Shown here one piece after another: positions 58,163 through 64,000 of a stretch of 64,000 nt of DNA. A program made the translations under genes and the position numbers. The DNA lies in contig NMRA01000167.1 in assembly GCA_002633005.1 (NCBI GenBank), forward strand, positions 683,124 through 747,123. The letters run 5' to 3'. A model generated the notes under the pieces. The model was not told the DNA's origin and searched no databases. It was given only the letters and a program-made list of their open reading frames with translations. This DNA comes from Phoronis australis. Taxonomy: Eukaryota > Phoronida > Phoronidae. Numbering within the stretch: position 1 is the first letter of the stretch; each line of letters begins with the position of its first letter.

Positions 58163-59141
58163 GTTTGTATGCACGCCAGCCTGGAGGTATATAAACCAAT
58201 ACCAGCCACTATACACATTAAGTAATCGCAACAAAGTTGTTCAATTCCACAGTACATCTCATTACATATTTTGTTATGGAGGTATTTCAGAAATGTCCTC
58301 TTTCCTGACAGAAGAGATTTCATATTCAAGAAATCAGTGAGGCTCTTTTGGATACTCATTGCCAGCTGAAGTGGCCTCGTTCAGTTGTGGTCACATACTT
58401 GGTCAATGTTAAATAGAATAACCCATGTCGTAAAAGTATTGTTTATACCGTGTGTCATTCGTATTGTTCGATGGTGCAAGTGAAGCATGCCATGGGAAAC
58501 TCATGACAAACGTACCATGGCAGAATGCAATGTTTCGTGGAAGAAGAGCCCTTTGTCCCGTGAGGCATGACCTTTAGAAAGCTAATGACAGCTAATTAAA
58601 AATACTATTTCGTATGGAATTTTCGCAACTCGAATGATTGAAAATTTTCTTGTCAAAAAACTTCCACGTCTCGGAATTGTATGCTCAGGCAGAATGACAC
58701 ATTGAAGCAGGAGATTCGATGCAGTTCAAATTTCACAAGCAAAAGTTAGATCTTGTCTAAATGTTGGTCACGTATTCAATAACTAGTTTTGCATCATTAT
58801 ATGAAAATCCCCGACTTACATACTGCTCCCCCTTGTGACAAGATTAGTCTTGTTTTTGAGCATCTACTTCAATCTCCGTTTATGAGACTGCTTGATGGAA
58901 TGATCATAACTTGTATCTTGCAATCCACACAGTGGAGACACATCAACTTTCTGTGTTCTTCTTGAAATACAAAACAATAAACACAGGCACGTTATTTTGA
59001 ATGCTTTCCCAGTCCACATTAATTTCAAACTAAGTTAATGAGTCTCAAACTGAAAGTTGGTTGAGTCTCTAAGGTGACTCTTTTTACAAACCTTCATTGT
59101 TTCTTGTCTTTTGATGTGCTGAATATACTGTGTTATTCCAG

Positions 59142-59430
59142 GGCCTGCTTATAAGGAGTCCAGTGACGGGTAAACTAGAACTGTTTGATCCACCGTGGAA
59201 AAGCCGCATCATTACTTACTGTGTTGGGCTGCCCATCACTGTGCTTTGTCTCGTGGTCACCATAGCAACAGCATTTCTATTTTTTGAGTTTCAAGAGTGG
59301 CTAAACTCCAACCTTGGCGATGGGTTATTGTGGACAATGATCAGGTTTCTACCCAAAATAATGTTGGCCATTGTCATTATAGTGTATGAGGAAATTTACA
59401 AGCGAATTGCAGTCTGGATCAATGACCAAG
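59142..59430 (+). CDS. ANO8: ANO8 exon e (TM3-TM4)
   Basis: Encodes SPVTGKLELFDPPWKSRIIT, two membrane helices (GLPITVLCLVVTIATAFLFF; FLPKIMLAIVIIVYEEIYKR) and the AVWINDQ motif that follows TM4 in ANO8. Acceptor GTTATTCCAG; donor CAAG|GTAAAA leaves phase 1. Confidence 0.9.
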
Positions 59431-60006
59431 GTAAAATGGAAATGTCATTATTATGAATTTAATATTAATGAATGTTATCCTCTGTGAAATCACTAGCTTT
59501 TGATTTATTCTCAGTTCACTGTAAATCAGTTACAGGTATAAGATTTATCGATCACCCTTAGAAAAACTAAAGATATTTTACTGTTGGGGGTATTGACAAA
59601 ATCACTGTCTGTGTCAGCATCATATTGTTTTTGAAATACAAAGTGTTCGGACTGGGCAATCCAACCTATTGATTGTGTCTTTAAGCAATGAGTATTGTTA
59701 TGTTGGAGTTGTTCCAGATCAGAAAATTATTTTGTCAATGAGTATCGTCTACGCAGAGTTAGGAATGAGTTGAGGCCAGCTTTTAAACTGAAAATAGTCA
59801 ACTTAGATTTGACTGAATATTTTAGTGCCATAACTCTGTAAAAAATGATAGATATCTTTTACCATGAAAAAATGGTATCAACCTTCTCCTACTCAAAATA
59901 CATGTTTACAGTCTGACTGAAATCTTCAGACTTGTTTAGACGTGATGTGACCAAGCATGAATGCGCAGATTTGCTCTACGTGTGAACAAACATTATTATT
60001 TTGCAG

Positions 60007-60062
60007 AAAATTTTCGATTGGACGAAGAGTATGAAAATCACCTGATAGTCAAGCTGACACTA
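60007..60062 (+). CDS. ANO8: ANO8 exon f (56-bp microexon)
   Basis: Encodes ENFRLDEEYENHLIVKLTL, matching the E-N-(Y/F)-RL...YE.HLI.K pattern between TM4 and TM5. Acceptor TATTTTGCAG; donor CTA|GTGAGT. The phase restores frame 0. Confidence 0.85.
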
Positions 60063-60587
60063 GTGAGTTGAATCTCCAGAGCATGTCGCCATTTAGTAAA
60101 ATCACCACAGAGGTCTATCGCATATTGGTACATCACCAATTGGTATATGCTTAATTATCACCATTCAGTGGGCCTCCATATTGTACTGTGGTTTTCAAAA
60201 TAAAGCGAACAGACTTGCCCCTAAATGCTAATGGTTTATTGTAAATTGACTTGCAAAAGCATGTCCAGATTTTGACCATGTCGGTGGAGTTGAAATTAAA
60301 GCATATTATGTAATAAGTTTTACCTGAAGAGAAATGGATGTTCAGTCGGGGTTTAGTTGGTCGACACTGTTGAATTTCGCTATTTTGAAAATTATTGCAT
60401 ACATCTGTCACCATTTGGTATAACGGCACTGTTTACTATATCATCATTTATGGACTGAAGAACATGAACTGCCAACTCTGCGCACAAGCCACAACCAACA
60501 CTTGGCTATTCACTAGTGCCACCTGGTGTAATACATGTTTTACTTCCACCATCTGCTCATCATTTGTACACTGCCTTCTTATTTCAG

Positions 60588-60662
60588 TTCCACTTTGTAA
60601 ATTCATTTGCATCACTATTTTACGTGGCTTTCTACCTCCAAGACATGAGTCGGCTCAGAGAT
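60588..60662 (+). CDS. ANO8: ANO8 exon g (TM5)
   Basis: 25 codons in phase 0: FHFVNSFASLFYVAFYLQDM then SRLRD, matching the FQFVNSYLSLFYIGFYLKD helix of anoctamins. Acceptor CTTATTTCAG; donor GAT|GTAAGT. Confidence 0.9.
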
Positions 60663-61443
60663 GTAAGTTTGTTTGCGTTCTGTTTTCAGTCCAGAGGACA
60701 TTCAAGTCTTGCTTTGAAGTGGCCTCTATTGACCTGTTGATATAATACTCTTAGTAACTTTATTATGGCTAAGTCGAATGTAACAAATTGTCCAGTTGCA
60801 TGTGTTTTACTTTAACTCAAAACAAGGCAAAGAGCGTTCTCACCCAGGAGACTTGACTCTTGTTCTGTTTCTGAACTACTGACCATTTTTCCGTTGCTAA
60901 TTGACCTATTGCCATGCCACTTTGTGATTGGAGCTTAAGAAACTCATGGCTGAAGATTTTTTCACACTTCTCAGAGTTTTGCATGAAATAATTGTCCTCG
61001 GTTTTCTAATGGTTATTGCAAAGCAAAATAAAAAATGAGATGAAAATGTTGTTAAAGTTATTTTGTTTTATCTTATGTTAATAATTATGTAGACGAGTTT
61101 TTCCTCGACTATGTGTTATTTATACACAATGAGAACAAGAGGAGTACAATGTTCAAGAAGCCTGTAAACAAAGCACTTGGTGGTTTCCAAACTTAGCAGA
61201 AGAGTGGGACAAAATGGTCTTGTTGCCTAACCACGCATAAAGTCTACAGCGCTGAAATTAGAATGAGGTCTTCACAAACCTCAAGCAAACACCTGGTTAA
61301 CACCATAACTCAGGGAAGTGCGGCAAATCCGTACATCTTGCTTCGTATCTAGTAAGAGATAGTATTTTTTACTCCCTTACTCTGATCATACGAAAGACAT
61401 TCGACTAGAACAAAATAATCTTTCGTTGCTTTGTTTTTGGCAG

Positions 61444-61725
61444 CTACTTGCAACTCTGCTCATTACTCGTCAAATCATCGGCAACATGAAGGAAATGTTA
61501 CTGCCTCTGCTACACGAGAAGATTTCTCTGCTGAAATTCGGATACTCCATCAACAAGGATTTGCCCTCCCACACGTCGCATGAATTTGAGCAGATCACGA
61601 CAGATCGTGAAACAGACACGTCAATGGGATCTGACTCTGGCAGTGAGGAGGGTGTCATAGACAGTGATGGGCGGGGCACCAAAGTGAGGCTAATGCAGGC
61701 AGAAGTTGAAGGTTCACGTAAGCAG
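61444..61725 (+). CDS. ANO8: ANO8 exon h (LLATLLITRQ segment and short loop)
   Basis: Encodes LLATLLITRQIIGNMKEMLL, then a loop with an acidic Ser-rich run (DTSMGSDSGSEEGVIDSDG), then QAEVEGSRKQ. The phase requires donor AAGCAG|GTCTCT at 61726 rather than the stronger-looking CAC|GTAAGC at 61718. With that choice QAEVEGSRKQ|YDDAF aligns residue for residue with vertebrate QAELESCMKKYEDTF. Vertebrate ANO8 has a very long acidic insertion here. Confidence 0.85.
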
Positions 61726-61960
61726 GTCTCTGAAAATTTTGAGCAATCAAGATTCCAAACTAATCTAGTTGGCTTGGCTATATCCTAATAGTGCTTGAAT
61801 ACACTGAAGGGACTTTTTTACGGTTACTTTTAACTTATTCCAGCATTCATTTGTGAATTTTTGTAAGGAGGCAGATGGAATGAATCCAATAGCAGATCAT
61901 CCCTTTAAACCAGTGTTCACGATTGCTTCCTTGTGTCAGTAATGCTTTTTTCCCTTTCAG

Positions 61961-62158
61961 TATGACGATGCGTTCGATGACTATCTTGAGATGTTTGTTC
62001 AGTTTGGTTATGTCACCTTTTTCTCGTCTGCTTTCCCATTGGCTGCCCTTTGTGCTCTGGTGAATAATCTCATTGAGATCCGGTCAGACGCCTTCAAATT
62101 GTGCAAGGCATTCCAGAGACCTTTTGGAAAGTCTGTGAAGAATATTGGAACATGGCAG
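61961..62158 (+). CDS. ANO8: ANO8 exon i (most conserved TM segment)
   Basis: 66 codons in phase 0. Contains YDDAFDDYLEMFVQFGYVTF, FSSAFPLAALCALVNNLIEI and RSDAFKLCKAFQRPFGK. The NN-x-IEIR-x-DA signature belongs to the helix that lines the calcium and lipid pathway in the anoctamin family. Acceptor TCCCTTTCAG; donor CAG|GTATTT. Confidence 0.95.
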
Positions 62159-62435
62159 GTATTTCTTAAACTTCACGTCTACGATGTTCACTTATGGAAT
62201 AGAATGGCATCCCACCAGCTCCCTACTTGTACTGTCACCTCAGTATGTTTGTGACGGACAAGCTGGACAGTCCTAGACTGTTGCTAGAGTGGCTGCAGAT
62301 GCCTCAGACAAATCTAGGAATCAAGCTTGTTGTAGTTGTCTGTTCACGATGCAGTCCTCTCTTTGTGATGTCACATGACGTGAAAGTATCAATGGAACAC
62401 GTTGCTGGTGACTTATTGCGTTGGTCTGGGGAGGT

Positions 62436-62590
62436 TTGTCTGTTCATGTACGGTACTTCCTAAATCTTATTTTAAGCTTAGGATGTCCAATCATAACCCT
62501 ACTCCTTGCGTACTTGTCTGTTCATGTACGGTACTTCCTAAATCTTATTTTAAGCTTAGGATGTCCAATCATAACCCTACTCCTTGCGTA
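62436..62590 (+). repeat. 78-bp perfect tandem duplication
   Basis: TTGTCTGTTCATGTACGGTA... occurs at 62436 and again at 62514, with no clear difference between copies. It ends at TCCTTGCGTA just before the acceptor of ANO8 exon j. Confidence 0.95.
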
Positions 62591-62607
62591 ATATGATTTG
62601 TTTTTAG

Positions 62608-62739
62608 GATGCTCTGATGTTGATGAGTACAATTGCTGTCATGATCAACTGTGTGCTGATTGGTCAGTCAGGGCTCATCGATCGCCTTTTTCCATCCTTC
62701 ACATCTTTGCAGACGTTGTTGCTGATTATTGCTCTAGAG
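62608..62739 (+). CDS. ANO8: ANO8 exon j
   Basis: 44 codons in phase 0 with the hydrophobic run ALMLMSTIAVMINCVLIGQS and then LLLIIALE. Acceptor TGTTTTTAG; donor GAG|GTTTGT. A 78-bp tandem duplication ends only 17 bp upstream. Confidence 0.9.
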
Positions 62740-63000
62740 GTTTGTTTGCACCTAGTTAGTAGTTTTCAAAATAGCGAATCTCGTCTCAGTAGTTGACTGG
62801 CTTTGTCAAGGTTATGGCAGAAACTTACTAGGTTGAAAGCTATTTGTAAGTAATACTAAATCATTTGAAAATCAGCGGGGTCAAAAAGTGGGAGACAGAA
62901 GTTATCAGTTCCACCTTCTGCTGTTACTATGAATAGTTATCATAACTGATCTATTGCAAACTCTGCCCCCTTGCGAAAACTCGACTTACAAACAATGAAT

Positions 63001-63034
63001 TTTACCCGACAACGTGTTGTTTGTCAGGTAAAAT
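63001..63034. repeat. Short hairpin in an ANO8 intron
   Basis: TTTTACCCGACAA and TTGTCAGGTAAAA form 13-bp arms with one mismatch around a short loop. Confidence 0.6.
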
Positions 63035-63149
63035 CATTATAGCAGCTTGGAAACAAAGGCGTGTGAAGAATGCTGCGTTCTGATTGGTCAGCTAAGCTGT
63101 CACTCAAAATCCTGGCTATAGTTCAATTGTTACCTTTACTGTCTTTCAG

Positions 63150-63260
63150 CACGTTCTCTTGGCCGTCAAGTTTGGCATTGCTTACAGCATTCCAGATGTT
63201 CCCTTCTGGATAAAGGTGGAAATGGCTAAAATGGAATTCAAGAAACGAGAAGCTTTCAAA
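63150..63260 (+). CDS. ANO8: ANO8 exon k (last helix; gene continues past window)
   Basis: 37 codons: HVLLAVKFGIAYSIPDVPFW then IKVEMAKMEFKKREAFK. It matches the IPDIPGWV.EEMAKLEYQRREAFK end of the ANO8 anoctamin domain. Donor AAA|GTATGT. The 3' tail exon(s) are outside the window, and a transposon end begins only 16 bp into the following intron. Confidence 0.9.
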
Positions 63261-63276
63261 GTATGTCATGTGTTAA

Positions 63277-64000
63277 GTACTAGTCCACGAGAGCACCAAC
63301 CATGAGCGGCAAGGTGGGGGTCAGCCGATTTTCACCAAATTTGGCACATATGTAGTCCTATGGGATCTATAAACAGCGGTAAAATATTTCCTCAAAATAT
63401 TTTGTTTTTCTAAAGTTATAGGTCAAACACATTTTACGGTTTCGCAGCCATGTTTTCACGGTATAAAAACTGTCCAGTTTTAACTGTTCATATTTTTCCT
63501 TGAATGAAAGCTATTGATTTATTATTCACTTGGCATTGTTTAGTGGTGCCTATAGATTGTTACACAGATGTCTTGAAACACGCTTCCGATTTATCACCCT
63601 CATTTAGTAGTTTTACTACACTGCCCCCCGTTATGCCATTTTGAGGTTGTGTTCAGTACACTGCTGTACCAAATCTGCCCCCACTGTTATGAGAATGAAA
63701 CTTAGCCAAAATGTTGACAAAACATGTTACTTTCATTGCATAAAATAAAAACTTTGTCAGCCAGTTTATTAGTTATACATTTTGGCACCTCAAATGTACT
63801 AAAATGAGAAATTGTCATATATCTGAGATCGATGCGTGAGCACCGTAAAATCCGATTGTCCTTCATATTTTTCGATATTTTGCAACAAGTTAGTTCCTCC
63901 TGAATGTTTTGAACATTTTACTACTTATCACTTTGGGCTATAGTACCCCTAAATACCATACACATGTACATGGCTCCATTTTGTAAAAAGCCGATTATGT
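63277..64000 (-). mobile_element. Second copy of the TTAA transposon, right end, inverted, cut by window edge
   Basis: TTAA at 63273-63276 is followed by GTACTAGTCCACGAGAGCAC. The next 724 bp match the reverse complement of 26899-26176 with few differences and continue to the window end. It lies in the intron after ANO8 exon k. The other terminus is beyond the window. Confidence 0.85.

Larger units (their letters stand above)
50426..63260 (+). other. ANO8: Anoctamin-8-like gene (ANO8/TMEM16H), 11 visible exons
   Basis: The joined exons encode 678 codons in one consistent frame: an N-terminal cytosolic anoctamin dimerisation-type region, then the transmembrane anoctamin domain. Residues match vertebrate ANO8 much better than other anoctamins, for example LLATLLITRQ, MFVQFGYVTFFSSAFPLAAL and VNNLIEIRSDAFKLCKAFQR. 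ANO8 acts in ER-plasma membrane contact sites as a tether in vertebrates. Whether this one scrambles lipid or conducts ions cannot be told from sequence. The long acidic insert before MFVQFGY in vertebrates is reduced here to a few dozen residues. The first exon upstream and the C-terminal exon(s) downstream are missing. Confidence 0.9.

Overview
This is a repeat-rich, AT-rich eukaryotic (metazoan) window with short exons, long introns, GT-AG splice sites and no bacterial-style gene packing. The frequent motif tacatgta, SURL/mag-like and other Ty3 retroelements, many fold-back MITEs and an anoctamin-8 gene suggest a marine invertebrate such as a cephalochordate, hemichordate or lophotrochozoan. 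The sequence alone does not settle the species.

Host genes. The one clearly identifiable large gene is anoctamin-8 (ANO8/TMEM16H), + strand, with 11 consecutive exons from 50426 to 63260. Their splice phases all agree and they encode 678 codons. The N-terminal exon is not found and the last exon(s) lie beyond the window. Other supportable coding pieces are: a secreted PEBP-like exon (7369-7959); two paralogous exons for sushi-domain, Thr/Ser-rich, probably GPI-anchored proteins (3418-3819 and 27865-28596); a small minus-strand single-pass membrane protein (37311-37604); a 125-codon basic ORF (44155-44532); and several weaker candidate exons.

Mobile DNA dominates 1-36 kb. Three minus-strand Ty3/gypsy fragments (gag-protease-RT start at 1-1850; RNase H-integrase at 10690-12300; RT at 18387-19300) are broken by frameshifts. 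A nearly complete but dead SURL/mag-like element with 94-96 bp LTRs spans 14038-17651. An RNase H-bearing non-LTR retrotransposon (20060-27495) is split by a 5,030-bp insertion (21870-26899) flanked by TTAA. Removing that insertion rejoins the RNase H reading frame. The same element's right end reappears in inverted orientation in the last ANO8 intron (63277 to the window end). A 917-bp hAT-like element with an 8-bp target duplication sits in one of the two sushi-gene paralogues, and the other paralogue shows the empty site. A solo-LTR-like promoter at 5662-6093 carries perfect heat-shock elements. A roughly 2.6-kb fold-back structure (33492-36127) holds an insert bounded by 140-bp direct repeats, and a ~150-bp monomer array lies beside it (32030-32990).

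From 36 to 50 kb there are a few small genes, MITEs, a Tc1 transposase remnant and long stretches with nothing recognisable. From 50 kb on, the sequence is ANO8 exons and introns. The introns carry a 5'-truncated L1-like insertion, a 60-bp minisatellite, a duplication around an N that is probably an assembly artefact, and MITEs.
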